Assembly: GCF_037198315.1 (NCBI RefSeq)
Contig: NZ_CP144913.1
Span: forward strand, 1,488,001 to 1,552,000
Length of the DNA: 64,000 nucleotides
Direction: 5' to 3'
Source of the DNA: Janibacter sp. A1S7
GTDB lineage: Bacteria; Actinomycetota; Actinomycetes; Actinomycetales; Dermatophilaceae
Part shown: piece after piece, positions 25,964 to 34,065 of the stretch
How positions within the stretch are numbered: the stretch's first letter is position 1
Layout of the letters: each line of letters starts with the position of its first letter
Notes under the pieces: model-generated
The model's database searches: none
What the model was told of the DNA's origin: nothing
The model's input: only the letters and a program-made list of their open reading frames with translations
Position numbers and translations under genes: made by a program

Positions 25964-26812
25964 ATGCGAAATCGCCGGCTTGACGTCGGTCTAGGACAGG
26001 GTGGCTCTCTCGGTGCCGACCATTCGAAACTATTCGCGCGGACGCAGTGTCGTCCACTGAAGGCCACACCGTAGTGCCGACCTGTCCAAACTGGACTGTG
26101 CGAGACATGGTCGAGCATTACGGGCAGACCCAGCACTGGGTGTCACAGATCTTGGAGGATCGGATCATCGACCCTGCCCAGCTGACCACCCAGTACGCCG
26201 AGCTACCCGCCGATTCGCAGGACTGGCCGGGGTGGCTGTCCGAGGCCGCCTCCCGTGCGACCGCGACCTGCACAGATGCAGCAATGCAGGCTCAAGTGTT
26301 CAACGCCGCCGGCGATGAACGCACTGGAGGCCAATTCTGGCTACTCAGCCTCCTCAAAGAGACCGTCCTCCATGGATACGACGCAGCCGTGGCCGCCGGC
26401 ACTCAGCGCGACTACACCATCGATGACGACGTGGCCGCTGAACTGATCAGCAACCACCTGACGATGCTGACCTCACCAACCTGGGCGACCCAACGGCCGG
26501 ACTCCGCGGCGGCGCTGCACGGCAACGGCGAAACCCTACTTTGCCATGCCACCGACGAACCCGGCTCCGCGACGTCGAGAGATGGTTGATCGAACGCCGT
26601 CCCGACGGTGCGACGTGGCAACACCGTCGCGAGGAGGCAGATGTGCGTGTGCAAGGACCAGCGCGAGCGTTGCCGCTGTTGCTGACCCGCCGGCTTCCCC
26701 TGACCGCAGCAGGCACCGAACGGGTCGGCGTCGACGGCGGGGCCAACCTGGCACGGCACTGGATCGAGCACACCGCCCACATCGCCGACTACCGTGATGC
26801 TGGAGTCAAGAT
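25964..26812 (+). pseudogene. Frameshifted maleylpyruvate-isomerase-like (DinB-fold) gene
   Basis: Three pieces in different frames rebuild one protein. The N-terminal piece starts at ATG 25964 (LGADHSKLFARTQ). The middle, from about 26047 to 26580, gives VPTCPNWTVRDMVEHYGQTQ, the typical mycothiol-dependent maleylpyruvate isomerase N-domain. The C-terminal piece in the next frame gives RVQGPARALPLLLTRRLPLT and ends near 26812. At least two frameshifts are needed, so the gene is dead or the sequence has errors. The intact family uses mycothiol and a metal. Confidence 0.65.
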
Positions 26813-26821
26813 GTTGACACA

Positions 26822-27013
26822 TCATGCAGTCGGGACACGCACCATGAGTCGATCCACGTCCCTGGGGTCTACGCGAATCACGCGCGGGCCGCTGCGGTAC
26901 GCAGGGAGGTGGCCTGCCGCGATGCGGCGACGCAGCGTGCGCACGCTGAGGCCAGTACGTTTGGCGGCTTCAGTGAGGGACTCGAACTGGCGGATGGATG
27001 TAGATGCAGACAT
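26822..27013 (-). CDS. Excisionase-like helix-turn-helix protein
   Basis: 63 residues from ATG 27013, preceded by AAGGGAG six bases upstream. SLTEAAKRTGLSVRTLRRRI followed by GHLPAYRSGPRVIRVDPRDV is the MerR-like winged helix of excisionase (Xis/HTH_17) proteins, including the wing with the arginines. Such proteins bend DNA and steer tyrosine integrases toward excision. The only integrase sign nearby is the broken copy at 28160, so this Xis may be an orphan. Confidence 0.75.
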   Translation of the reverse strand: MSASTSIRQFESLTEAAKRTGLSVRTLRRRIAAGHLPAYRSGPRVIRVDPRDVDRLMVRVPTA

Positions 27014-27050
27014 TGGTCGCTCCCTTCGTCTACTCCCAAAGCCCTAGAAG

Positions 27051-27090
27051 CCTCCTTGGCGGTCACCACCGGTGGTGACCGCCAAGGAGG
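27051..27090. repeat. 40-bp perfect palindrome
   Basis: Arms of 20 bases (CCTCCTTGGCGGTCACCACC and its exact complement) meet with no spacer. It starts 38 nt upstream of the excisionase-like gene and its right arm supplies AAGGAGG as ribosome site for a small open frame at 27097. It could form a cruciform or be an operator for the divergent genes. Confidence 0.8.
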
Positions 27091-27096
27091 ACCGGC

Positions 27097-27204
27097 ATGG
27101 CGCACCTGGCCGACCCCGACGACCACGGACCACTGCACACCGCGTACTCCCGCTACCAAGAGCAAGTCGACGTCCTCGCCGAGCACTGCGGCATCGCCGC
27201 ATGA
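27097..27204 (+). CDS. Small open reading frame, unknown (35 residues)
   Basis: ATG 27097 has a near-ideal ribosome site, AAGGAGG, formed by the end of the 40-bp palindrome. The product begins MAHLADPDDHGPLHTAYSRY and is acidic and without membrane segments. I do not recognise it. The strong start signal argues for translation, but the same bases belong to the palindrome, so the signal may be coincidence. Confidence 0.35.
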   Translation: MAHLADPDDHGPLHTAYSRYQEQVDVLAEHCGIAA

Positions 27205-27372
27205 AGGACGACTTCACGAACCAAACTTGACTCAGAATTCCGGCTCCGCCGGATCTAGCGAAGCTAGGAAAGTCCTCACATGGAGCTGCGTCGCCCCTTC
27301 GACGCTCCCCCTTGAATCGAATGGTCAAGTACGCAATCGTCACCGCACAGTCTTCTGGTCCGGGCGCAGAAT

Positions 27373-27954
27373 TTGGACGTCAGTCAGCCGAAGAAGTCCA
27401 TTCCTTGGTATGCGGCTTATCGCAGGACCGCTCGCCGCGATACTGCCAATATGGGGGGTGAGCAGTTCATTGCGTGGTGCTCACATTGCCACCGTCTGAA
27501 CCTAATCTCGCATCCAGCCACGGAGACGTTCTTCGACGGCTACCTGCCGTGCCAGTTCTGTTCAGGCATATGTCTACGCCTGCCTGATCAATTCGGTGAA
27601 TATGCGGTGTCGGCGTTCGCCTCTCTGGCGCAGCAGGAGTACGCGAAGGCTGTGCCGCTTGCTGAACTAGGCAGAGTCATTGGCCAGATTCGCGCTCAAC
27701 ACGCGGCCGGAGCCGCGTCGGACCCAATAGCCACCGTTGCCGCCAGCGCCCCCGACCTGGAGGACCTGCTGATTTACGCTCGTGACCGCGACGATCTGGA
27801 CGCAGCCCTCCTCACGCTCTGGATCCTGATCGGGGAGCTGCTTATTGCAACCAGAGACCCATCGATTGCCGGGCTTCCGGACGAGGAGTCGGACAGCTTG
27901 GCGCACCTCCTGTCTTTGCACCGCATCGTCACCGAGTTGTCCTCGAGTCGATGA
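27373..27954 (+). CDS. Hypothetical protein with zinc-ribbon-like cysteines
   Basis: 193 residues from TTG 27373, or 167 from ATG 27451. WCSHCHRLN and CQFCSG provide two CxxC pairs about 26 residues apart, a likely zinc ribbon, followed by a long helical C-terminal region. I do not recognise the family. Base composition is less GC-rich than in the chromosomal genes, in keeping with transfer. It stands alone between the excisionase-like gene and the broken integrase. Confidence 0.5.
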   Translation: MDVSQPKKSIPWYAAYRRTARRDTANMGGEQFIAWCSHCHRLNLISHPATETFFDGYLPCQFCSGICLRLPDQFGEYAVSAFASLAQQEYAKAVPLAELGRVIGQIRAQHAAGAASDPIATVAASAPDLEDLLIYARDRDDLDAALLTLWILIGELLIATRDPSIAGLPDEESDSLAHLLSLHRIVTELSSSR

Positions 27955-28159
27955 GCACGGCACCGCGAACCCTTACCAAGCCAGTAGTAGTGGCTCGCAA
28001 GCCTTTCTCGTCGGCTTGAGGTGAGAAGAGCTCGAGGTCGGTTTCCCCCCGATTGGCTCAGCGTCGGGTGCGGATGGTCGAGCGAGCGACCGAGGTCAGC
28101 GGTCGTATGGATGTCTTTGTCCCGAATTCGGAGGCTGGCCTGTCGCTGGTCACCGCGAG

Positions 28160-28476
28160 GTGGGCATTCCCGCGGTGCTGGGTGGCCACCTGAGGGTGCG
28201 GAACTGGCGCCACCGATGCGGTTATTTTGACGAGGCGTTGTGCCCTCTCGGGTTGGAGGTGCCCCGCACGACCTGCGACGCACCTTCGGGAGCCTGACTC
28301 GCGTGGCCGGCGCTGACCTGCGGTTCATCCAGAAGGCCATGGGGTCCGGCTCGATCACGACGACGGCTAGGATCTACGCGCACCTGTACGACGACGAACT
28401 CGATGCCGTCGCTGCCGCTCTGGATGGCCTCGGGGCCATCCGCTCACAGCAGGCGATGCGGGCAAGAAGCGGGTGA
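28160..28476 (+). pseudogene. C-terminal remnant of a tyrosine recombinase (integrase)
   Basis: Translation from 28160 gives VLGGHLRVRNWRHRCGYFDE, then a frame change near 28245 leads to APHDLRRTFGSLTRVAGADL and IYAHLYDDELDAVAAALDGL. This is the catalytic end of phage-type integrases: HxLRR box and the Tyr region IYAHLYD. The position that normally carries the second conserved His (LGH) reads MGS, so it is decayed as well as truncated. It ends about 45 nt before a 17-bp tRNA-end sequence, the usual place of an integrase relative to its attachment site. Confidence 0.75.
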
Positions 28477-28522
28477 CGAGGCCCGATTGAGCCGTCCTCG
28501 GGGACCGAGAACCCCGATTTCT

Positions 28523-28576
28523 AGGGTGCCCCCGGCAGTGTTCAGGTACAGGGTGCCCCCGGTAGTGTTTAGGTTC
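28523..28576. repeat. Two tandem 27-bp direct repeats containing a tRNA-end motif and an IS end
   Basis: 28523-28549 and 28550-28576 differ at three positions. Each joins AGGGTGCCCCCGG(C/T)AG, the tRNA-Arg acceptor end, to TGTT(C/T)AGGT(A/T)C, the outer end of the IS481-type element. The first copy looks like the scar of an earlier insertion. Confidence 0.7.
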
Positions 28577-28720
28577 ACGACATCGTTGACAGGTTAGGTC
28601 GTGGCGGGTGTCGATGACCGGTGATGGGTGAGTCGGGTCATCGTTGACAGATTCAGGTCGGTGATCGTTGACCGGTGAGTCGGGTCATCGTTGACGCTCG
28701 CGCGGCGCGGACGATTGGTG

Positions 28721-29896
28721 ATGAACTCTCGTGAGAAGAATCAGGTGATCGTGCGGTCGGTGCTGGATCAGGGGTTGACGGTCGCGCAGGCCGCGGCGCG
28801 GTTCGGGGTCACGCGTCAGTGGGTGCACACGCTGGTGACTCGGTACCGGGCCGATGGCCCGCAAGGACTGGCACCGCGCAGCAAGGCACCGAAGTCACGA
28901 CCGGGGACCACGAGTCAGGCGGTGCACGGGCGGATTGTCCAGTTGCGTCGTCAGCTCCACGCCGACGGCGCGGACGCCGGCCCGGAAACCATTGCTTGGC
29001 ACCTGCGCGATGAGGGGTTGATGGCGCCGTCGACCTCCACGATCCGGCGGATCCTGCACGCTGAGGGGTTGGTGGTCCCGGAGCCGAAGAAGCGCCCGAA
29101 GTCCTCCTACATCCGCTTCGAGGCAGACCTGCCCAACGGGTGCTGGCAGGCCGACATCACCTACTGCTTCCTCGCTGATGGCACCCGCGTGGACGTCTTG
29201 GACTTCCTGGACGACCACTCCCGCTACCTGCTGTTCCTGCGTGCCGCATCTGCCTACAGCGGGCCCATGGTCGTGGCCGCACTGCAAGAACTGATCGACA
29301 CCCACGGCGTACCGGCCTCGACCCTGACCGACAACGGGCTGGTCTTCACCGCTCGCCTGGCCGGCCGCACGGGTGGCCGCAATGGCTTCGAGAAGCTCCT
29401 GCAAGCCCACCACATCGAGCAGAAGAACGGGCACCCCGGCCACCCGCAGACCCAGGGCAAGATCGAACGCTTCCACCAGACCCTCAAGAAGTGGCTACGC
29501 CCCCGACCGGCACCGTCCACCACCACCGAATTGCAAGCCCTCCTGGACGAGTTCGCCCACTGGTACAACCACCAACGCCCGCACCGCTCCATCGGCCGAC
29601 GCACCCCCGCGACCGCCTACACCGCACAGACCAAAGCCACTCCCGCCACCCCAGCGCATGACCCCGAATGGCGCACCCGCACGGACAAAATCGCCGCCGC
29701 CGGGACCGTGTCCCTGCGCTACGCCGGAAAGATGCGTCACCTGGGCCTCGGACGCGCCCTGGCAGGCCAACCCGTGCTCCTACTCATCCACGATGACCAC
29801 GTGATCACCAGCCACGCAGAAACCGCAGAAATCCTGGCCGAACACCACATCGACCCCACCCGCGACTACCAACCAGCCACCCGACCACCCACCTGA
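28721..29896 (+). CDS. IS481-family transposase
   Basis: 391 residues from ATG 28721, full length. Helix-turn-helix region at residues 10-60 (GLTVAQAAARFGVTRQWVHT) followed by the DDE integrase core: first Asp in CWQADITYCF, second in STLTDNGLVF, Glu in QGKIERFHQTLK. HWYNHQRPHRSIGRRTPATAY is the family's C-terminal block. It appears intact, so the element may still move. Confidence 0.93.
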   Translation: MNSREKNQVIVRSVLDQGLTVAQAAARFGVTRQWVHTLVTRYRADGPQGLAPRSKAPKSRPGTTSQAVHGRIVQLRRQLHADGADAGPETIAWHLRDEGLMAPSTSTIRRILHAEGLVVPEPKKRPKSSYIRFEADLPNGCWQADITYCFLADGTRVDVLDFLDDHSRYLLFLRAASAYSGPMVVAALQELIDTHGVPASTLTDNGLVFTARLAGRTGGRNGFEKLLQAHHIEQKNGHPGHPQTQGKIERFHQTLKKWLRPRPAPSTTTELQALLDEFAHWYNHQRPHRSIGRRTPATAYTAQTKATPATPAHDPEWRTRTDKIAAAGTVSLRYAGKMRHLGLGRALAGQPVLLLIHDDHVITSHAETAEILAEHHIDPTRDYQPATRPPT

Positions 29897-29952
29897 TCGT
29901 TGACACCGATGAGTCGCGACATCGACGACAAGCCCCGCGAACCTACAAAAAA

Positions 29953-29996
29953 GTCCTGAGTCGCGACACCGTGTAAACGATGTCGCGACTCAGGAC
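29953..29996. repeat. 16-bp inverted repeat inside the right IS end
   Basis: GTCCTGAGTCGCGACA (29953-29968) pairs with its complement at 29981-29996 around a 12-base loop. A run of six A precedes it (29946-29951), so on the minus strand it would read as a hairpin followed by U residues, a possible terminator protecting the IS from outside transcription. Confidence 0.6.
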
Positions 29997-30002
29997 ACAG
30001 GG

Positions 30003-30046
30003 TGCCCCCGGCAGGATTCGAACCTGCGACACCTTCTTTAGGAGAG
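30003..30046 (-). other. 3' fragment of tRNA-Arg(CCT), attachment-site remnant
   Basis: Reading the minus strand, the sequence from about 30046 to 30003 contains anticodon loop bases CTCCTAA, the 3' anticodon-stem strand AGAAGG, the T arm GCAGGTTCGAATCCTGC and the acceptor 3' strand CGGGGGC plus discriminator A. The 5' half of a tRNA is missing. Such displaced 3' ends mark integration of an element. Geometry puts the element on the right side, toward the conjugation genes. No intact tRNA-Arg(CCT) is in the window. Confidence 0.7.
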
Positions 30047-30307
30047 AGGCGGGGGCCCGATCCGGTCGTCGATCAACCGTGACAACCGTGAGAGTCTGGG
30101 CCAGCTGCTCGCGATCGTAACTCTCGCTCCGGTCTTCGTACGGACAAAACGCGGCCTCGGCTTGCTTGGGCTGCCTACCTCTTGCGTGGTGGTCGGGGAG
30201 GCAGGGTGGGTATCGCCATTGCTGGATGTCGGGTGAGGTCGTCTCGTCTACCCACGAGACCTCGATGGTGCTGTCGCTCGTCGCTATCGATCGAGTCGCC
30301 ATGAACG

Positions 30308-30733
30308 TCAATGCCTCGCCTGGCCCCCCAGCATCGTCGTCTCTGGGGGGCGGAAGATCATCGACTCGTGTGCGGACACGGTGACCTCTTCTGCGGCGAG
30401 GCCGCTGGTGTTGGAAAGCAAGTAGGTGTCGCCAGATTGATTGGTCAGCGACCAAGTAAGCCGCCGGACGCCTTCAGTGGCGATCCCGGCTGGTCCTTGT
30501 GACGCCATTGTCTCGAGGGCTTCAACCACACGTCGGGTGTACTCCTCCGTCAAGCGGGCGGCTGCTTCTGATCGCATGGCCGTCGCTTCGGCCTGATCTC
30601 GCTCCAACTCCTGGCCGGCCCGAGTCAGGCGTTCCGACCGCAGTGAGTGGCCGACCGTCCACAGAACACCCAGCAGAGCGACCACCGTGCCAACTGTCGT
30701 GCCGATGTCGGCTGCCGTGGAGGGCGGCCGCAT
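30308..30733 (-). CDS. Hypothetical membrane-anchored coiled-coil protein
   Basis: 141 residues from ATG 30733. One hydrophobic segment at residues 10-29 (TTVGTVVALLGVLWTVG) is followed by a charged helical stretch rich in Arg, Glu and Ala to about residue 75, probably a coiled coil, and then a mixed C-terminal half. I do not recognise the family. It is divergent from the zinc-finger protein gene at 30798 with only 64 nt between starts. Confidence 0.45.
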   Translation of the reverse strand: MRPPSTAADIGTTVGTVVALLGVLWTVGHSLRSERLTRAGQELERDQAEATAMRSEAAARLTEEYTRRVVEALETMASQGPAGIATEGVRRLTWSLTNQSGDTYLLSNTSGLAAEEVTVSAHESMIFRPPETTMLGGQARH

Positions 30734-30797
30734 GTCGAGACCATCGGTAGCCTGCACTCGTGGAGCATGAACCCGATCTGAGGGGCTGACCTCACGG

Positions 30798-31496
30798 GTG
30801 CACGTGGCGCTGTGGCTCGACGAGCACCGGGAATCTCCAGCGCGAAAGGACGTCGGTGCGCTCGTACGCCGGATGAGCGGACGAGACCGCTTGGTCGATC
30901 TGGCCGCCGAGCGCGGCATGGCGCACAGCCAGATGCAGGACGTGCTGCACCGCACGGCGCTGCGCCTGATCGTCCCGCACCTGGACGACATCGCCGCCTG
31001 GGACCGGGCGCGCCAGACCAGCATCACGGACACGGCAATCGCCGAGCTGTCGGACAGCCTGCCCCAGGTCGTCGCGCTCGCCTTGGACGGCTGGCCGTCC
31101 GCGAGCAAGGCGGTTGTCGAGGAGATGAGGGTCGTCGAGGCACACCGATGCTGGCGGGCCGGCGGTTCACGAGCCGACGTGGCCGCAGTGCTCGGTATCC
31201 CCGCGGACCGCCTGATCCGGCAGTTGAAGTCAGGAGAGAGCGAGCTGTTGCCCCACCGCCTGACCAGCTGCGACCTGCGGAAGCGGTACGGCTGGACCCC
31301 GTCGGCAATCGGGATGTACCGCCGTAAAGGCGTCCTGCCGCCTCCCGACGGGCGGGACGGCAGTCGCGACTGGTGGTGGGAACCTGCGATCGAGGCCTGG
31401 GAGCGAGAGAGTGCGCTGCATTGGTGCGGGTTCTGCCACCATGCGTTCATCAGCCCCATCGGTCTGAGGGCGCACCGCACTCGCGTGCACGACTGA
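30798..31496 (+). CDS. DNA-binding protein with C-terminal C2H2 zinc finger
   Basis: 232 residues from GTG 30798. The last 24 residues, WCGFCHHAF and GLRAHRTRVH, form a C-x2-C-x12-H-x4-H classical zinc finger. Two helix-turn-helix-like stretches precede it: GSRADVAAVLGIPADRLIRQ at about residues 125-145 and SCDLRKRYGWTPSAIGMYRR near 160-180, the latter like a MerR or excisionase fold. The combination suggests a regulator of the island. I know of no named family; it stands alone with a long non-coding region after it. Confidence 0.55.
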   Translation: MHVALWLDEHRESPARKDVGALVRRMSGRDRLVDLAAERGMAHSQMQDVLHRTALRLIVPHLDDIAAWDRARQTSITDTAIAELSDSLPQVVALALDGWPSASKAVVEEMRVVEAHRCWRAGGSRADVAAVLGIPADRLIRQLKSGESELLPHRLTSCDLRKRYGWTPSAIGMYRRKGVLPPPDGRDGSRDWWWEPAIEAWERESALHWCGFCHHAFISPIGLRAHRTRVHD

Positions 31497-31815
31497 ACGG
31501 GTGCACGCGGCAAGCGGGGGGCGGCTGCGAGACGCCGAGCCGGGTTCGTGGCCCTCGTCCTGCGATCGGACCGACGTCTGGCAGCGTGCCCGTCGGCGCA
31601 TTCGCAAGGAGCAGGCCGCTTGACCTGTCTGATGCGTGGCGGGGGAGATCTCAAAGCCACACCCGGCTGGTCGGCGGCTGGACGTCGTTGCGGACTGTCG
31701 GATATGCCGAGCAGGCAGCCTCTACTCGGTAAACCACGAACATGTGTGAGTGAGACCCCCGCCCGCAACCCCCGGTCAACCCGAGCGGTCACCCCATACC
31801 GTCTAGGATCATGGG
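31497..31815. other. Non-coding gap of 319 bp with a leaderless-type promoter
   Basis: No gene is supported here. Near its end TAGGAT (31804-31809) lies seven bases before the ATG of the double-XRE gene at 31816, the spacing of a leaderless -10 promoter. I see no clear structure in the remainder. Confidence 0.5.
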
Positions 31816-32256
31816 ATGCCCGAGCCTGACCCACATTTCGACTCCGAGGCGCTACGACGAGCGCGCACGGACAAGGGGCTCACGCAACACGAGCTGGCCC
31901 GTCTGATCGGCACGGCAGGGGGGGAACACGTCTCTCGCTGGGAGCTGGGGACCACGGTCCCCAGGCCGGGGGCACTGCGTCGGATCGCGGAGGTCCTCGA
32001 GATGGACATCGCCAACCTGCTCCGGCCGGTTAGCCACGGCCCCGACCTGTGCCGCCTGAGGCTCCTGGCCGGCATGAGCGCCAACGAGCTTGCCCGCCAA
32101 AGCCACATCTCCCTGTCGACCATTCGCCGCTGGGAAGCGGGACGCCTCGAGCGGATCCCATCCGAAGAGACGCTGGGCCCCGTGGCAGAGGCGCTAGGAG
32201 TCGGTGTCACGGACGTCGACCGTGCTTTGCGCCGGGCCAGGGACGCCAGCCTGTAG
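31816..32256 (+). CDS. Regulator with two XRE helix-turn-helix domains
   Basis: 146 residues made of two Cro/CI-type units: residues 9-62 (KGLTQHELARLIGT, then HVSRWELGTTVPRPGALRRI) and 77-135 (AGMSANELARQSHISLSTIR, then RWEAGRLERIPSEETLGPVA). No effector domain is present. Two units in one chain could bind a direct or inverted repeat as a monomer. The ATG has no ribosome site and the promoter geometry suggests a leaderless message. It precedes the Tad-type operon and may control it. Confidence 0.75.
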   Translation: MPEPDPHFDSEALRRARTDKGLTQHELARLIGTAGGEHVSRWELGTTVPRPGALRRIAEVLEMDIANLLRPVSHGPDLCRLRLLAGMSANELARQSHISLSTIRRWEAGRLERIPSEETLGPVAEALGVGVTDVDRALRRARDASL

Positions 32257-32515
32257 CACGCTTCACCACCGGCTGGCGGGCTCTCAACAGGCGAAGCGGG
32301 CCTCGCTGTGATGCCATGGAACAGACTGAGTGGGTCGGCCTGTGGGGGGATCATGGCAAAACGGAGGGCTGGGGACCCCGAGACCACGGTCGACAGACGG
32401 GAGTTCGACGTAGCCAGGATGGTGCAATTGATCTAGAGTAAAAGTGTCGTTTTTTGGTGGTGTGAACGCCCGAGGCGTCGATGGGGCTTTAGTCCCTGAG
32501 ATCGAGGAGACGAAG

Positions 32516-33082
32516 ATGTCTGTGACCAACAAGCATCGAGTGGCCGCCGGAGCAGCGGCGACCATGCTCACCTGCTGGGTGACGCTGAGCGCCTGCAGCG
32601 ATGCGCAGGCGCCTGAGGGAATCACGTCCTCGTCGTCTTCGAGCTCATCCTCGTCGTCGAGTTCTTCGACACCCAGCAACCCGGACGGCGCGCGGGCGAT
32701 TGCCGTGGTGAAGAGCTATGAGAAGACCACCAACGAGCTCCGTCTCAACCCGTCGTTGCCGACGGGCGAGCTCGGCGCGTACGCGACCGGCCAGGCATAC
32801 CGCCAGCGGACGTTCGACATCAGGCGGAGCCGCGAGCGGGGGGAGCAACAGCGAGGCGGGGTCAAGGTCGTGGAGGCGGATGCGTCCAGGCGATCGGCCA
32901 CGAGCCAGCAGGTCGTCGCGTGCACGGACCTGACTGGCATCACGGTCACTGATCGGAACGGCAAGGAGATCGACCTGCCCCATGAGCATTTGGAGCGTAT
33001 TTACACCGTGAGCAAGAGTGACGGGGCGGGGCAGGACGGGAAGTGGCGCGTGACGGCCGAGAAGGTGAAGGAGACGTGCTGA
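32516..33082 (+). CDS. Lipoprotein with poly-serine linker
   Basis: 188 residues from ATG 32516. A signal peptide with lipobox LSAC (Cys near residue 26) predicts a secreted lipoprotein. It is followed by a run of about 14 Ser, probably a flexible spacer from the membrane, and then a soluble domain with VVACTDLTGITVTDRNGKEI, which resembles small secreted proteins found in actinobacterial conjugative islands. No named domain is recognised. Its stop overlaps the next gene's GTG, so it starts the long Tad-type operon. Confidence 0.65.
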   Translation: MSVTNKHRVAAGAAATMLTCWVTLSACSDAQAPEGITSSSSSSSSSSSSSSTPSNPDGARAIAVVKSYEKTTNELRLNPSLPTGELGAYATGQAYRQRTFDIRRSRERGEQQRGGVKVVEADASRRSATSQQVVACTDLTGITVTDRNGKEIDLPHEHLERIYTVSKSDGAGQDGKWRVTAEKVKETC

Positions 33083-34065
33083 CCGCTCGCCGCGTGGCTG
33101 AGCTCTGGGTCGGCCTCCTGCTCACCGTGGCCGCGACTCCGGCCTACGCGGGCTCCGGGGATGAGCCCGTGACCTGCGGGGCCGATGAGGTGATGAACGA
33201 GCGAGGTCAGTGTGTGCTGGTGGCGCCGCCCGTGAACGAGGGCCAGGGCGATCCGGTGGGGGTCGAGGAGGTGGCGGATGGGTCAACTCGTCCGACTGTC
33301 CTTCCTGCGGAGTCGGAGGGGGAGCCGGTGTGCAGGGATGGGGGCAAGACGATCCCGTGTGTGCAGAAGAACACGGGGCGGTGGTGGAGTCCGGAGTTCG
33401 GCTGCTACGTGAACGAGGTGCCCACTCCGCCCTCGAAGTCGGACCCGGTGTGGCAGGGGAACACGGGTGGCGCGATCTACTCGTGCCTGCGGGGCAGCGG
33501 AAACGGTGGGATGGCTGGTAGCGGTGCCGGTGGGGACGTCGTGCGAGACGAACTGTTCTGGGCGGCGACGCCTCCGGCTGGTCCGGGTGCGCCGTTGCCG
33601 GATCCGCGGGATCTGGCTGAGCAGGCCGTCGCCAAGATGGGCTTGCGAGCCCCGGAGATCGGGATCGTCCCAGAGCCGGGTGAAGGCAACGTGGGCGTGG
33701 TCGGGATGCCCACGTGGATGTGGGTCGAGGACGCTGACTCGCGCACGCTCGGGCCGATAACGCGGCAGGCAAGCGCATCCGGGCACACGGTCACGGCGAA
33801 CGCGAAGGTCAGCAAGCTCCAGTGGGAGATGGGGGAGGGGACGACGGTCACCTGCACCGGCCCCGGAACCGCGTATGCAGACAGCTACGGCAAGCAGGAC
33901 TCGCCCGATTGTGGCCACCGGTACAACGAGCAGGGCGAGTACACCGTCACGGTGAACGCGACCTGGACTATTACGTGGTCCGGTCTGGGGCAGTCCGGGA
34001 GGATCCCGATGACCCTGGAGCGGTCCACGACGATCACGATGGGCGAAGTGCAGGTGCTGAACTGA
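33076..34065 (+). CDS. Secreted hypothetical protein of the Tad operon
   Basis: 329 residues from GTG 33076. A signal peptide (AELWVGLLLTVAATPAYA) ends near residue 25. The mature part has paired cysteines (VTCGADEVMNERGQCVLV, CRDGGKTIPC, FGCYVNE), suggesting disulfides, and a C-terminal PKD-like beta region (YNEQGEYTVTVNATWTITW). It overlaps the lipoprotein gene and, by one base, the SAF-domain gene. Likely an exported component or surface protein of the pilus system; role inferred only from position. Confidence 0.6.
   Translation: MLTARRVAELWVGLLLTVAATPAYAGSGDEPVTCGADEVMNERGQCVLVAPPVNEGQGDPVGVEEVADGSTRPTVLPAESEGEPVCRDGGKTIPCVQKNTGRWWSPEFGCYVNEVPTPPSKSDPVWQGNTGGAIYSCLRGSGNGGMAGSGAGGDVVRDELFWAATPPAGPGAPLPDPRDLAEQAVAKMGLRAPEIGIVPEPGEGNVGVVGMPTWMWVEDADSRTLGPITRQASASGHTVTANAKVSKLQWEMGEGTTVTCTGPGTAYADSYGKQDSPDCGHRYNEQGEYTVTVNATWTITWSGLGQSGRIPMTLERSTTITMGEVQVLN

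Larger units (their letters stand above)
28566..29997 (+). mobile_element. IS481-family insertion sequence
   Basis: About 1,432 bp with one transposase gene. The left end TGTTTAGGTTCACGACATCG and the inverted right end TGTCCTGAGTCGCGACATCG match at about 20 of 28 positions. Inside the left end GAGTCGGGTCATCGTTGAC occurs twice (about 28630 and 28677), likely transposase binding sites. The bases just outside, 28549-28565 and 29998-30014, are direct repeats of 17 bp with one mismatch (CAGGGTGCCCCCGG(T/C)AG), consistent with a target duplication or with insertion at a repeated tRNA end. Confidence 0.8.

Noticed and set aside
28523..28576. CRISPR-like or iteron array from the tandem repeats
   Set aside because: Only two units, without spacers; better explained as an IS-insertion scar beside the tRNA end.
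29943..30302. Open frame on the minus strand of 119 codons starting at ATG 30302
   Set aside because: Its C-terminal part (KKVSQVRILPGAP) is simply the translation of the tRNA-Arg fragment, and it runs into the IS end; no ribosome site or recognisable domain.
30308..31834. 508-codon open frame on the minus strand
   Set aside because: Only its last 141 codons look like protein; the rest lies opposite the zinc-finger gene and non-coding DNA and has the Arg/Pro/Ser bias of a shadow frame.
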